Assembly: GCA_004835665.1 (NCBI GenBank)
Contig: RBKR01000022.1
Coordinates: forward strand, 744,001 to 808,000
From: Phoma sp. XZ068
Taxonomy: Eukaryota; Ascomycota; Dothideomycetes; Pleosporales; Didymellaceae
Length of the DNA: 64,000 bases
Direction of reading: 5' to 3'
The notes beneath the pieces were generated by a model. The model had not been told where the DNA came from. It saw only the letters and a program-made list of their open reading frames with translations, and ran no database searches. Positions within the stretch are counted from its first letter, which is position 1. Each line of letters starts with the position of its first letter. Position numbers and translations under genes: made by a program. Below are positions 1 to 10,811 of the stretch, in pieces.

Positions 1-3000
1 CAGTGCGACTCCTGCAGAACGCGAAAAATCCGGTGCGACCGATCTGTACCATGCTCAAATTGCAAGGCAAGCAAATTAAGTAAGTGTGACTGGTTCAAAT
101 GCACGCGCCACGCTCGCCACGCTCGCACCCTCGTTCTCTACTTGAGCCTCAACCGGACATCAGCCTCCCCTGCCGAGTCAGCGGGTCAGCAGATCAGCGG
201 ATCACAACAGCACATAGAAGCGAATGGAGACCTCTGTTCAAGGTATTATTCTCTTGCAGCATATCTCGGGTGATCTCTCATGTTGCAGAGAAGCTCGGAT
301 GCTGCAGCTCCCAATTCTCCTCAATGATTTTCATCTGTACCCGTTTGGAGCGATTCGAGCTGTAGCACAATGATGTATCGGACCGCTGCACGATATTTGC
401 TTCCTTTGGACAAGCGAGACAGGTTCAGACGATTCAAGTGCCTTCTTGCCGCCCTGAGTTATGATCGAAGTCTTTGTAGCGTAGTCGCTAACTTTCAAAG
501 CTTGCACAACAACAGCGCCCATACAAAAAACTGTCCGACAACGGGTTCACATATCCGAGGAGTAGTAAGTTGAGTTTTCCCATATAACGAACGATACGAC
601 GGCCCCTCATGCTGAGCAAACATCATTGTCTTGCTGTGTATCACCGTTCTCAGATTAACAGAGTCAGCGAAAAGAAGATCGATCGCATCGAAGACAGATT
701 GTCCGGTATTGAAAACGTGCTTTCCAGACTTGCATCCAAACTAGGCAATCGAGACATACAAAATGACTCAGCCGAGCGAAGCAGTCAGTCACGCCCCAGT
801 CGGGTCGGGAGCAGGGTTGGCTCTGGCAAAAGTCAAGCGATGATGAAGGAAGCCAGTACTCCTGCACCGTTTGAAGGCGAAACAGCCATTAATAGCCAGT
901 CTGGCTATGCTCGCGAGCTTCTCACGAAGGTTGTTGGCAGTTCGCCTTCGATAGGTCAGAACGAGGAGATAAAATCTGCATTGAGTGCATTGGGAGACAT
1001 AGTCACACGGCAGGGTCATGTTACCGTGCCCACAACTTCCACCACTAACCCTCTGATTAATCGTGCCCTCTCAGATGTTGATGCGGGAAAGCTGGAACGG
1101 CCGCCTTGGCCTGCGGTCAAGGAGATGCTTGAGAGGGCTCTTAGTAGGCCACAAAATTCCAATTGAATTTGTGCGAGTACTGACTCAAGCAGAGTATCCA
1201 ACGATGGCGTTCGCAGTCATCTTCCCGTTTCTCAAAATGCGCAATTTGTTCGAGATTCTGGAGGATGCGTATCAGGATCCGGCACAATGCGAGGCCCCAC
1301 GTCGTATTCTAGCCTACGGGGTAGGATACAATTTATTTACTGAGTTCTCGACGATGCCATGGTGTAGTAGCCCGGATCAGCACCTCTTACGTGGGTAAGT
1401 ACGCAATGTCTCCGCTCCTAAGTCTTTACTAATACGGGCTCAGATACGCTACAATGTGTTAGTGTTTCGATTGTAGCATTACGCACTTGGTACACTGACA
1501 CAATCGCAGGCAAATATCACATGGAGGTAGCCATCAGCCAGCTTGATGTCTTCATACCGGCTAGCTATGAGAATGTTATGGCACTAATTCTCGGTGCTGC
1601 CTGTGCTATTGAGATGTGCAAGCCGTCACTTGCATGGGTATTGACCGCAATGGCAGCTGGCCAGAGCCAAAGTCTTGGCTATCACCGGTATCAGACTTTT
1701 CAAAACGACGAAGAAGACGAGCGAAACTCCAAGATCCATCTCTTCTGGATGATATATATGTTTGACAGGCAACTTTCGTTGCGCCTAGGTCGCGCGAGTG
1801 TCATCCAAGATTGGGACATGTCATTACCATTGATTTCATCGACGTCCACGACATCCACACCAGCAGGTATGGCTCTGGGAACGAGTCAGATGACTTACTG
1901 GATCAAGCTTGCGAAAGTCCAAGGACAAACATACGAAAAGCTCTTTAGCCCTGCTGCTTTTCTTAGGTCAATGGAAGAGCGAACCCGTACGGCTATCGAG
2001 CTTGTCAATGCCATGAACCAAGCGTGGTATGAACGTGGAGAAGCGAGTATTCTAGACTCCACACCAGTCACTATGGGAGAGGACCTATCAAAGCGGAGGA
2101 AGGTAGCCATGGCAAGCCCTAATGACACAGAATTGCCTTCAAAACGTAAACGTTATGTGCAGCAGAATTTTGGAGCTTCTCTGCCGCCGGACGAATACAT
2201 TCAAGGTATCACCATGCTTTTCATTCGTTGACATTGGCTAATTGCCACAGGTTCCTTTGAACGAGTAGAGGACGTCTTCTTTCACGCGGATGTCGTCATG
2301 CACTACTCTACGTGTGCTCTGATACAGCGTGCCATAAGCTCTGACAACGGAACATTTAGTCAAGAATGCCTGGAATACTCAAGGGCTGCTCTCGTTGCAC
2401 ATGAGAGGTGCAATGCTCAATTCAACGTCAAAGGAAATGAAGAGCTTTGGTCAGGTTACATCCATTGGTCTATTCTGCAGGTATGCATATATTCTCAAGG
2501 TCATGGTGTAAAAAAAACTAACAGAACCGGCAGGCACCATTTACACCGTATGGTTCACTTCGTCTAAAGCCCACGGAAACTGCTAACGCAATTTTAGCTT
2601 CATCGTCGTATTTTGTAACGCTATTCAGAGGGCCGACACAGTAGATCTGGACACCCTCTCCCGATTTGTTGCCAGCCTCGAATCATGTCGAACCGTATCT
2701 GAAGGAGCGGATAAGCTCTACAAGATGTGTCACCTTTTCCTCCAGGTTGCAAAGCTCTACATCCAGGCGAAGAGGAACGACGGGAAAATACAACCACAGA
2801 CTGTGCCTCAACCCTCCCCCAACAATTTCTACACGACAACAGGCCCAACACAACTGGATCCCAGCACCATGACACAATTTGACCCCTACTTGAGCGCTCT
2901 TGGTCTTGTACCTAACTCGGCCTGGCCAATGGCTGGCTACTCTGATGCGCCAACAATGCCAACAGCCCTGGAATCCTTCGCAAATGTGCAGAATGCGGCC

Positions 3001-3165
3001 AGCACGCAAGGAGCGGGTGCTTTTGGCGTGGCTTATGCGCCTATTGGCGGCTCCCAAAACTCGGTTCAGGACTGGTTTTCGGGCTCGCGATACTTGATGA
3101 ACCTTATGGAGGCTGGGGACGACATGCAAATGCCGGACCTGAACGATTTCGAAGTTCCGATGTAA
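1..3165 (+). CDS. Zn(II)2Cys6 fungal transcription factor, 5' end outside window
   Basis: A nuclear DNA-binding regulator, cut at its N-terminus by the window edge. The first codons read QCDSCRTRKIRCDR and continue to a CSNC pair, the start of a Zn2Cys6 binuclear cluster. Next comes a linker helix (KKIDRIEDRLSGIENVL) typical of the family, then a fungal-specific transcription factor (MHR) domain with GYHRYQT and LFWMIYMFDRQLSLRLGRAS. Predicted exons are about 662-1143, 1193-1394, 1444-1457, 1510-2205, 2251-2480, 2534-2547 and 2598-3165. Two exons are only 14 nt long. The junction between the zinc cluster and the linker is uncertain: a good GTAAGT donor lies at 80, but an alternative donor at 243 joined to 662 also keeps frame. 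The sixth cysteine is not resolved. The neighbouring esterase, propeller and transporter genes are candidate targets, by position only. Confidence 0.85.
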
Positions 3166-3440
3166 AGCGTCTGGGCGGTTTCGAAGAGAGGCCAGCTAGA
3201 TAATAAGGCCGACGTGTGCGGACATGACATCCCCATAATGCATATGAGCCCGCAAGGTATCTGAAGACAACAGGCTAAAGTAATTTCGAATAAAGCTGAC
3301 AACCGTAGTGTCACAGTGCATGCACGAGTCCGCAACCAGGTAGGGCATTGAGGCGGAGCCGGTGCGACACTCCGCTACACTGGTGGTAGCACTGCTCGTA
3401 ACACTGTACAACTCCAGATAGCCAGACCACAATTCATCTC

Positions 3441-3481
3441 ATACCGTAGAAATTCGAATTATTGGCCGAACGCTAGCAGGG
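3441..3481 (+). repeat. Left terminal inverted repeat of the MITE
   Basis: This 41-bp arm pairs perfectly with 3561-3601. It includes the TA at 3442-3443 and one extra matching base outside it. Confidence 0.9.
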
Positions 3482-3600
3482 GGCAAAACCGGGGGGGCCA
3501 ATCGCAGCTGTACTTTAAGTGGGAATTGCCATCAACCACAGAGGCCCGCTTCGGCCCGTACCCTGCTAGCGTTCGGCCAATAATTCGAATTTCTACGGTA
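3442..3600. mobile_element. MITE-like element with perfect 41-bp terminal inverted repeats and TA target site
   Basis: Positions 3441-3481 are the exact reverse complement of 3561-3601. Each arm begins at a TA dinucleotide (3442-3443 and 3599-3600) followed inward by CCGTAGAAATTCG. The body between the TA pairs is 155 bp and has no coding capacity. Long TIRs, tiny size and a TA target duplication fit a non-autonomous Tc1/mariner (pogo-like) element. The superfamily is inferred from the TA site and TIR style. The perfect arm identity suggests recent insertion. Confidence 0.85.
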
Positions 3601-3601
3601 T
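3561..3601 (-). repeat. Right terminal inverted repeat of the MITE
   Basis: Exact reverse complement of 3441-3481. The arm ends in CTACGGTA plus one matching flanking base. Confidence 0.9.
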
Positions 3602-4134
3602 TTACGAATCAGTTCGCTCTGTGCAATCACGCATGGTCACTTAGGCGCCCAAAGCTCTTGCATCCTCATGATCCCACGATTGATTGTAATCTCTGTACCA
3701 ACAAAAAGCACATCTTAACGAGCCTGACATACATGTAACTGTATTATGCGGTTGTAGAAAAAGCTTCTTGGGAAGAACATCAACCGGTAAGCTAGAAGCG
3801 AGCGATTCAACGGTCGCGTGTAAATTGCACTCTAACAGCTCCGGATTGCTCTCTCAAAGTTCCGGGATACAGATGCGGTAAGCGTAACTGGGCGGGTAGC
3901 GAAGACGTGGACGACCAACGAATCGGTCGTATTGACCACATGGCATATTTTTTGTTGTCTGCCTTGAAATGTCCATTAAGAATTCCCAGTCAATGAGAGC
4001 TAACCGTACTTGGCGGGACCAATAATACAATGACGTACCCCACTTGATCTATCTGCCTGTGGTTCCGGGCAATCTTGACAGGAAACAACCTCACAGTTCT
4101 GCAGATCATTAGACGCTAACGTCAGGGGCCGTTG

Positions 4135-4140
4135 TATAAA
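4135..4140 (+). promoter_or_regulatory. TATA-like box of the esterase gene
   Basis: TATAAA lies about 65 bp upstream of the esterase ATG at 4205, a plausible spacing for a core promoter in a fungal secreted-enzyme gene. Assigned by sequence and position only. Confidence 0.4.
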
Positions 4141-4204
4141 TGTGCTACCGCCAACCATGGTCCTTTTTTGCAGCACGTTATTCTTCGCACACACCTAAGC
4201 AACC

Positions 4205-5731
4205 ATGATGCTCATGAGCCAATTGCTGCTGCTACTTGCACCTCCTGTTCTCTCTGCGGTCATCGCGCCTACCGCGCTGAACTGTTCAGGTAGCGCATTC
4301 CCTACACCGAGCGTCCTTGGAGCCTCGATTCTTACTATCGATGCCTTTCAGTCGATACTTGAGTCGACATCTATCAGCTTCTGCAATCTTTCACTCACCT
4401 ATACACATCCGGGTCAGAACGATCTTATCAAAGTCTGGCTTGCACTCCCCAGCCCGTGGAATGGAAAATTCCAGGGCGTAGGAGGAGGTGGATGGGCTAC
4501 CGGGTTTCCCACTGAAATGGTACCAGCAATCTCACGGGGCTATGCGGCTGTCTCGACAGACGGAGGTCATGATGCTTTTAGCCAAACTACGGAATCCTGG
4601 TCAATGATTAGCCCTGGTAATGTCAACTTGTATGCGCTACAGAATTTTGCATCTGTATCGCTCAACGATATGACCGTCCTTGGCAAACAACTGACCGAGG
4701 CCTACTACGGCAAATCTATATCGAAATCATACTGGTCCGGATGCTCTACAGGGGGTCGACAGGGTCTTATGATGGCACAACGATATCCAAGTGCATACGA
4801 CGGAATCTTGGCGGCAGCACCAGGGATCAACTGGGCCGAATTGGTTTCCACTATGTTCTGGCCTCAGTGGGTTATGAAGCAGATTGGGTACTTTCCTCCC
4901 CGCTGCGAGCTGGACGCCATCACGACTGCGGCTACAAACGCATGCGATGAGCTCGATGGACTCAAAGATGGCATTATTGGTCTGACTGACCTTTGCACCT
5001 TTGATCCCAGCGCCGTAGTTGGCCAGCCGTTCGCCTGCGGTAATGTATCAGGGACTATCTCGAAAGAAGCCGCGGAGATTGTCAGGTCCATGTGGAAAGG
5101 GGCTACAAATGCGGAAGGAAAGCTCCAATTCCCTGGTCTCGCTCCAGGTTCGTCTTTAGGGGAACTAGCAGGTACCGATTGCGACTCGAACGGCAAAAAC
5201 TGCACTGGTGTTCCGTTCATCATCGCAGCAGACTGGCACCAACTCTACATCCAGAAAAATCCCAAGTTCGACCCATACAACTACAGTCAAGCAGGATGGG
5301 ATGCAGCTTTCCACGCCTCGGTACAGCAATACACATCGATCATCGGCACCAATGACCCTGATCTCTCAGAGTTCAAGAGCTTGGGTGGCAAGATAATCAC
5401 ATGGCACGGTATGGCCGATCCGTTGATCTCCCTCAACGGCACTGTAAGCTACTACAACCGTGTACTCGGCTTGGACGCGAACACGACCGACTTCTACCGC
5501 TTGTATTCAGCACCAGGTGTTGGCCACTGTAATGGAGGGGTGGGCGCTGCGCCGACAGATCCTTTGGCCGCCCTAGTCTCTTGGGTGGAGGATGGAAAGG
5601 TACCGCAGACGCTGCCAGCTAATCGCACGGTCAATGGGACGAACTGGGAGCAAAAGCTGTGCTTGTACCCATCATCGTCAATATACAAGGGCGGCAATCC
5701 TGCAAATGCGTCTTCGTACTCGTGCGAATGA
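4205..5731 (+). CDS. Secreted tannase/feruloyl esterase family hydrolase
   Basis: A single-exon 508-residue protein with a hydrophobic signal peptide (about residues 1-18). It matches the tannase and feruloyl esterase family, which cleaves galloyl or hydroxycinnamoyl esters from plant tannins and cell-wall polysaccharides. The CS-D-HC catalytic signature is complete: Cys180-Ser181 in GCSTGG, Asp405 in ADPLI, and His441-Cys442 in GVGHCN, where the adjacent cysteines normally form the disulfide next to the triad. The CDELDGLKDGIIGL segment (247-260) resembles the calcium-binding loop of the lid domain. Many Asn-X-Ser/Thr sites support secretion. The length is usual for the family. Substrate cannot be read from sequence. 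It lies beside a regulator and a saponin-hydrolase-like gene, consistent with plant material breakdown. Confidence 0.95.
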   Translation: MMLMSQLLLLLAPPVLSAVIAPTALNCSGSAFPTPSVLGASILTIDAFQSILESTSISFCNLSLTYTHPGQNDLIKVWLALPSPWNGKFQGVGGGGWATGFPTEMVPAISRGYAAVSTDGGHDAFSQTTESWSMISPGNVNLYALQNFASVSLNDMTVLGKQLTEAYYGKSISKSYWSGCSTGGRQGLMMAQRYPSAYDGILAAAPGINWAELVSTMFWPQWVMKQIGYFPPRCELDAITTAATNACDELDGLKDGIIGLTDLCTFDPSAVVGQPFACGNVSGTISKEAAEIVRSMWKGATNAEGKLQFPGLAPGSSLGELAGTDCDSNGKNCTGVPFIIAADWHQLYIQKNPKFDPYNYSQAGWDAAFHASVQQYTSIIGTNDPDLSEFKSLGGKIITWHGMADPLISLNGTVSYYNRVLGLDANTTDFYRLYSAPGVGHCNGGVGAAPTDPLAALVSWVEDGKVPQTLPANRTVNGTNWEQKLCLYPSSSIYKGGNPANASSYSCE

Positions 5732-6115
5732 AGCGCACCCCCGGTTGCGATGAAGCATTTTGCACGTGGAACAGCTGAAGAATCTAGCTGTCTTTCGATT
5801 TCGTTGGCGTTGAACAGCGACGTATCGAGGGATGATGGCAATCGAACACATTGTTCTCTGTAGTTTTCCCTGACTTCTGGAATACGGTGGGATACGCTAG
5901 TAATACGACGTATTCACTAGTCCACATTGGCCACTAGCAGCTTTTTCACAGTAGTACTTATAATTAATTCCGTCGGTCCGTCTCACTACATTAACATCAT
6001 CGCCCTGTTCACGTTTCAATTGTACTTTCCCTTTGTAGTTGACCTGTCGCTCCACTTTCTTAACCTTATATCAGCGGGTTCTCTTTATCGTCCATCGAAG
6101 TCAACTTGACGAGAC
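5732..6115. other. Intergenic region between esterase and propeller genes
   Basis: About 380 bp holding the esterase 3' end and the propeller-gene promoter. No gene or repeat was seen. Confidence 0.5.
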
Positions 6116-8086
6116 TTGATAGGCAGACGGATAGGAACGATTTTGGTAATTTTCATCAGCATGCATCTTTTCGCATTTGGCTTGGTAATACAGACTGTGG
6201 TCTCCATCACAATGTCAGAGAACGAGGGACTCGTCAAACAACAAGTAACAAATGGCGCATATGCATACCAAGTCGGGCACCACAAGAGCTATATATCTCA
6301 TCCGCCAATCTCCGAACCTATCGAAGTCATTGAACTACCTTTACCACCGGTCGCGCCAAACCATGAACCTGGGTCATGTTCAATTGACATCAACCCACAC
6401 AGGACAGGCTGTATTACACGCTACGTGCGTACGCAGAAGTTCCAGTCAGGAGACTTCGCGCCAGACGGAATCCATGTCCTTGCGGGTGTCGAGTTTGTTG
6501 GTGCTCCGAGTTCTCCAGATCCAGCGAGCATATTTGCAGGCGAACAGTTGATAATCATCAAAGTGGACGGAAGCAACTTCGGAAACGGCGACAGTTGGAG
6601 ATGTCTCAGCTGCGGAGTACCAGAGGATAACGCTCGAGACTTGCAACCCGACAGAGGCTATCCACATGTGTTCCGTAGCGGCACGAAAGCAATATGGGGC
6701 CAAAATATCCTGGACTGCGACGGCAAGCAATTAAGTAGCGAATCATGCACACCCGATCGCATGCACATCTACCCTATCCACTGGCCAGGGACCGACAGTG
6801 CGCCTCGAGAACTACGCGTGCATCCAGACGATACCCACATCGGCTGGAATTCTTTTACTGCAGGTGGCCAGTTCGCATACTTCGGGCGACTCTCCTTCAA
6901 CGCTGCACCAGCCGACTTCGGACCTCGGGTCCCTCGATACGATTTAGTAAACGTAAATATCCTTGTAGATCCTGATCGTGCTGCTCCGCTTACAAGCAAT
7001 GGTACACATCTCAGCTTCCACCACGACGCTATCACTGTCGGTGAACTCCGCGGCTTCAGTGGCTCGGGTGACGAGATCACGTACATCGGCTACCCATCTG
7101 AGTCTACAAACATCGATCTCTACGCTGTGCATATTGAAACGGGGGCTGTGCGGCGGCTGACCAGCCATCCCGAATATGCAGATCCCATTGCATTTTCAGC
7201 AGACGATGAATGGTTTGTCACAATGGATACACGAGGAAGCGACCGACAGATGTGGATGGCTGGTTTACGAGGCATACCACCATTGGTCGATGTTGTGGCG
7301 GTGACTGCGGCAGCGAGTACTAGGAATAATGGCGCGAGGCGGTTTTTCCAACCAATTCTGATTGATCGGTATGGTGACCGCGGAGCATATTTTGGACAGC
7401 AGGTCAATGGCGAAGGTGACGGGGCAGATGGAGCCGTAAACGATCCGAACTGGAATGGACGCGCTGATCCTGCATTTTCGCCCGATGGCACGAAGATTGT
7501 GTATTCGCAGGCTTTGGTGAGCGCGCCAGCTTGTGGAGGTGACAATGTACTGAAGTGCCCGAAGTCAACGGCACAAGGTGGGCGAGAATATCGTGTGATG
7601 CTTGCGACGCTGAAGAGTCGGAAGCCCGCAGTGCCGAAGAAGGTGTACGATGTGCCGGAGTACCTGCCTTGGGCGACGCGCTTTACCCCTGGCTTGTTGC
7701 CTCCACCTCCACTCATTATCCAACCTGGTAACTGCACGTTGAACGGCAAGATTTCCGGGTATGCAAATGTCCAGTTTTTCGGTGAAGGGCGCATCAACCG
7801 TGTCGCAGTCAACTACACCAACTTTTCTGACGACGAAGAATATATCCTCAACGGTTTTGAGGACGTTACTGTCACCATCAAGCCTCCAAACTTTTGGGAA
7901 AACAAGCTAGATTGGTATTCCGACATCGTGCAGACCAAATCTGGCGATGTAATTGGAACAAAAGTAACAAGCCCAGATGGGTTCCATCTTAAAATTGATG
8001 CGATGACGAACATTTTCATTGCAAATGGAACGTTGACGACAACTGTCAATGGAAAGGTGTATGAACAGCCTGAGAATGGCAGCTAG
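6116..8086 (+). CDS. Secreted WD40-like beta-propeller protein, saponin-hydrolase type
   Basis: A single-exon 656-residue protein. Residues 1-32 are basic then strongly hydrophobic (signal peptide or anchor). The body carries TolB/WD40-like propeller repeats, seen as FAPDGIHV, FSADDEWFVTMDTRG and FSPDGTKIVYSQ, with a conserved core (RELRVHPDD, GELRGFSGSGDE, NDPNWNGRADP) and several paired cysteines. From memory this architecture matches fungal proteins annotated as saponin hydrolases, which remove the sugar chain from plant triterpenoid saponins. The activity here is inferred and not proven. An alternative start at residue 33 would remove the hydrophobic segment, so the upstream ATG is preferred. 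It ends 49 bp from the convergent sugar transporter gene. Confidence 0.75.
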   Translation: MIGRRIGTILVIFISMHLFAFGLVIQTVVSITMSENEGLVKQQVTNGAYAYQVGHHKSYISHPPISEPIEVIELPLPPVAPNHEPGSCSIDINPHRTGCITRYVRTQKFQSGDFAPDGIHVLAGVEFVGAPSSPDPASIFAGEQLIIIKVDGSNFGNGDSWRCLSCGVPEDNARDLQPDRGYPHVFRSGTKAIWGQNILDCDGKQLSSESCTPDRMHIYPIHWPGTDSAPRELRVHPDDTHIGWNSFTAGGQFAYFGRLSFNAAPADFGPRVPRYDLVNVNILVDPDRAAPLTSNGTHLSFHHDAITVGELRGFSGSGDEITYIGYPSESTNIDLYAVHIETGAVRRLTSHPEYADPIAFSADDEWFVTMDTRGSDRQMWMAGLRGIPPLVDVVAVTAAASTRNNGARRFFQPILIDRYGDRGAYFGQQVNGEGDGADGAVNDPNWNGRADPAFSPDGTKIVYSQALVSAPACGGDNVLKCPKSTAQGGREYRVMLATLKSRKPAVPKKVYDVPEYLPWATRFTPGLLPPPPLIIQPGNCTLNGKISGYANVQFFGEGRINRVAVNYTNFSDDEEYILNGFEDVTVTIKPPNFWENKLDWYSDIVQTKSGDVIGTKVTSPDGFHLKIDAMTNIFIANGTLTTTVNGKVYEQPENGS

Positions 8087-8135
8087 TAGTAGAAATGCTT
8101 TGCTACGTGAGCTAGTATATTACACTTATCTAGAA

Positions 8136-10118
8136 TCATGCTGAGTGCAATGAACCAATGGGTTCCATCTCGCACGAAGAAGTATCCAAGTCGCCTCTTG
8201 TATCACGCTCCCTTTTCGGCTTTACTGGTCGTAGGAATATTGGCCTTCTGTGCTCCATCCACTTCTTCCGCAGTATATGATATCCGATGAACCACTTGAG
8301 CTGTGCCATTCCATGTCTCATGTAATCGCGGGTAGACTTCTCGAAAACTTGATCAAGTTCTTCCAATGTCAAATCCTTGGTTTCTGGCACAAACAACAGA
8401 ATAAGCCACCACCCTATAAGACACCACACTGCATACCAGGCGAAAGCACCGGAAGGTCCCATGCCCTTATCAGCATCGCTCATGCCTGGCCAGGTGAAGG
8501 AGACGATGAAGTTAAACAGCCAGTTGATAGCTGTGACAATGCCCATGCCGTAGTCGCGGTTATAGAGAGGCATTGATTCTGCGCTATACACGAAAGGAAC
8601 TGGTCCTTCGCCAGGGGAGTAGGCAATGCCGAATAGATACATGCCTAGAATGGCGAGAACGCGCCGGGCAAGACCGTCTGGTATAGCGAAGGCGATGACC
8701 ATGATAAATTGGAACAGAGCCATGAACGGAAATGTGAACAGAAGTAAATTGCGGCGCCCAAAAGTGTCGATGGTCCACACAGCTGGAAAGGCGAAGACAA
8801 AATTGATGATGCCAAAGCCTGCTGAGAGCAAAAGTGCCATATCATTGGACCACTTTGCGTTTTCTTTCATGATCTTGGATGAATAGTAGGCAGTGACGTT
8901 CACACCACACATCTGCTGCAGAAACATGCAAATGACTGATGCCGTAAGAGCGCGGCGACAACGACCGACAGTGAAGAGCTCCCTGAATCGTCTCTGGTCG
9001 TGCATGATCTTTGATTCCTCTTCAAGTAAGTGGTCCATCAAGAAGAGATCTCTTGCCGCTTGGACCTTGGAATTGCGAAGACTCCGAAGTGCCAAAAAGG
9101 CTTTTTCGTATAGATCAGTCGCATCATCTGTCTCGCACTTCCGTGCCCTGTTGAGCAGTACACGTGGAGATTCTGGCAGGGTATAGATGTATAGAACAAC
9201 GAAAATTGGAAGGACCATCTGATATATTGTCAGCTGAAAAGTAAGTTGATGAAGGGTATAGTGCTCACTGGGCTGGCCAGCATTAATCGCCAATTCAGGT
9301 CGCCTGCTATCTTCGCAAACGCGACACCAGAGAGGTATCCGCACATGATTCCGAAAGCAGTCCACATCTGCCACATCATAACCAGCGCACCTCGGATGTT
9401 CTCTGGGGCAGCTTCAGCTGCATAGATTGGAATAGTGGCACTTTTTGGCCCAATTCCAAAACCTAGAGCAAATCTAGCCAAGAATAAATGCCACCATGTG
9501 CGGGAAAAGGCTTGCAATAGGCATGTAATAGAGCTTATCAGGCAGGTTGCAAATATGACGCCGCGACGGTCGAGGTATTTGTTGAGGGGGTAATTGAAGC
9601 AGCATGCTAGTGCGCAACACAAATATGGTGCGCCGTTGACGAGTCCAAGCAAGCCAGTGCTGCGTATGTGGAGTGCCTCTTCATAATAGATCTGAGCTCC
9701 GTTCACCGCGGTCTGGTCCCTGGGATATCATTAGCAACGAGTAGAAGGGTTGAGATGATCAGTCGTACCATCCTTGTACAGCAGCACCTAGAGAACAGCA
9801 AGCTACTAGACCATATAGTTTTAGGGGTTGTTTGAAGCGGTCGATACGATTCTCGCTAAATTCCAGTTGGAGGGCGGCGCGCTCTCTTGGAAGCAGCTCT
9901 ATACCGTCGTAACTCTCAGTGTCGAACAGCTTATTTGACTGAGCCAAAGAAGCACCTTTACGGAAATGCTCTCTGTACTCCGTCAAGCCCGACTTTTCAA
10001 TGAAAGCATTTGCATGGTCCAGTATTTGCTCGTGGGACCAGCTCGTGAATGGGTTCACCAGTCGACGGTCAGTCTGTCCACCTCCTGCTGCCTCACCAAG
10101 CTGCTCGTTGGTGTTCAT
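8136..10118 (-). CDS. MFS sugar transporter (SP family)
   Basis: Plasma-membrane sugar/H+ symporter-type permease of about 627 residues. Three exons on the minus strand: 10118-9769, 9719-9269 and 9218-8136, with 49- and 50-bp introns. Family signatures are visible: DRRG after TM2, an R-G-A pair near EAAPENIRGALV, PESPR at the end of TM6, YSAESMPLYNRDYGMG, and PETKDLTLEELDQVFE after TM12. A long N-terminal cytoplasmic segment (FTSWSHEQILDHANAFIEKSG) is typical of a fungal transporter subclade. An upstream alternative acceptor at intron 2 is in frame but would leave only a 35-bp intron, so the downstream one was chosen. Substrate is not determinable. Position next to the propeller hydrolase suggests uptake of released sugars. 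Confidence 0.92.
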
Positions 10119-10811
10119 CGCGTCAAAGAGTGGGGATGATATCGAGGGAAAATCGAATCATCGGCAGGGTGCTTCTAGTGGTGATATGAGATGTCATTTG
10201 TGATTTGATTCTGACTGCACAAGGCTGAGGATTGAGGAAAAGGCAAACAGGCAACGAGGCTGTGTCACAGCGGCCATCATGGCAGGGCCACCACCGGGAG
10301 TAGTAGCTGATGCTTGGCAATGGACACATCTCGCATTAGAAAGCGAGCATCAATAAATTGACGAGGCAGATTCATTCCTCGTGTTGCACAGAACGATTGT
10401 GTGGGGGCTGATTCGTGCCTAGACCTTGGAGGTCATCCGTGGCTTAGGTAGCGAGGGGGCTCAGCCATTCGATATCCAGGTCGTCGCATACTATGACGTT
10501 GGTTTATTGCAGAACTAAGCTGCCGATCATGCATTGTGTAAGGAAGCACAAGATTTGCCCCACATGCGGTCACGTTTAGGTGCAGGATGGAGATGGAAGG
10601 TGCGGCCTGGGCTGGGCAAGTTGGGGTCCCGCAGGAACCACATGCGAGCGGCAGGCGGCAGCCGTCGCACCTACCAGACGCCCTCGCCAACAGGCGGATG
10701 ACTGTCATACTTCCTGGTACCCTGTCTTCCCCAAATTGTTCCCTCGACCTTCAGCCTGGATTCATTTCGTCTCCACTTTGAGATGCCTTCACCGATAGGA
10801 GCAGCGTCACC
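10119..10811. other. Divergent intergenic region, transporter/kinase
   Basis: About 690 bp separating the start codons of the minus-strand transporter and the plus-strand kinase gene. It must hold both promoters. No further gene is supported. Confidence 0.5.

Larger units (their letters stand above)
3166..4204. other. Intergenic region with a MITE and the esterase promoter
   Basis: No credible gene was found between the regulator and the esterase. The stretch holds a 155-bp inverted-repeat element (annotated separately) and a TATA-like box near the esterase start. Short open frames here, including one running through the element, lack any family signature. Confidence 0.6.

Noticed and set aside
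7120..7812. 230-residue minus-strand frame inside the propeller gene
   Set aside because: The sense-strand protein has clear propeller repeats; the antisense product has none.
9219..9233. Alternative acceptor adding LTIYQ to the sugar transporter
   Set aside because: It would need a 35-bp intron, below the usual size here, and the downstream acceptor gives a normal 50-bp intron in the same frame.
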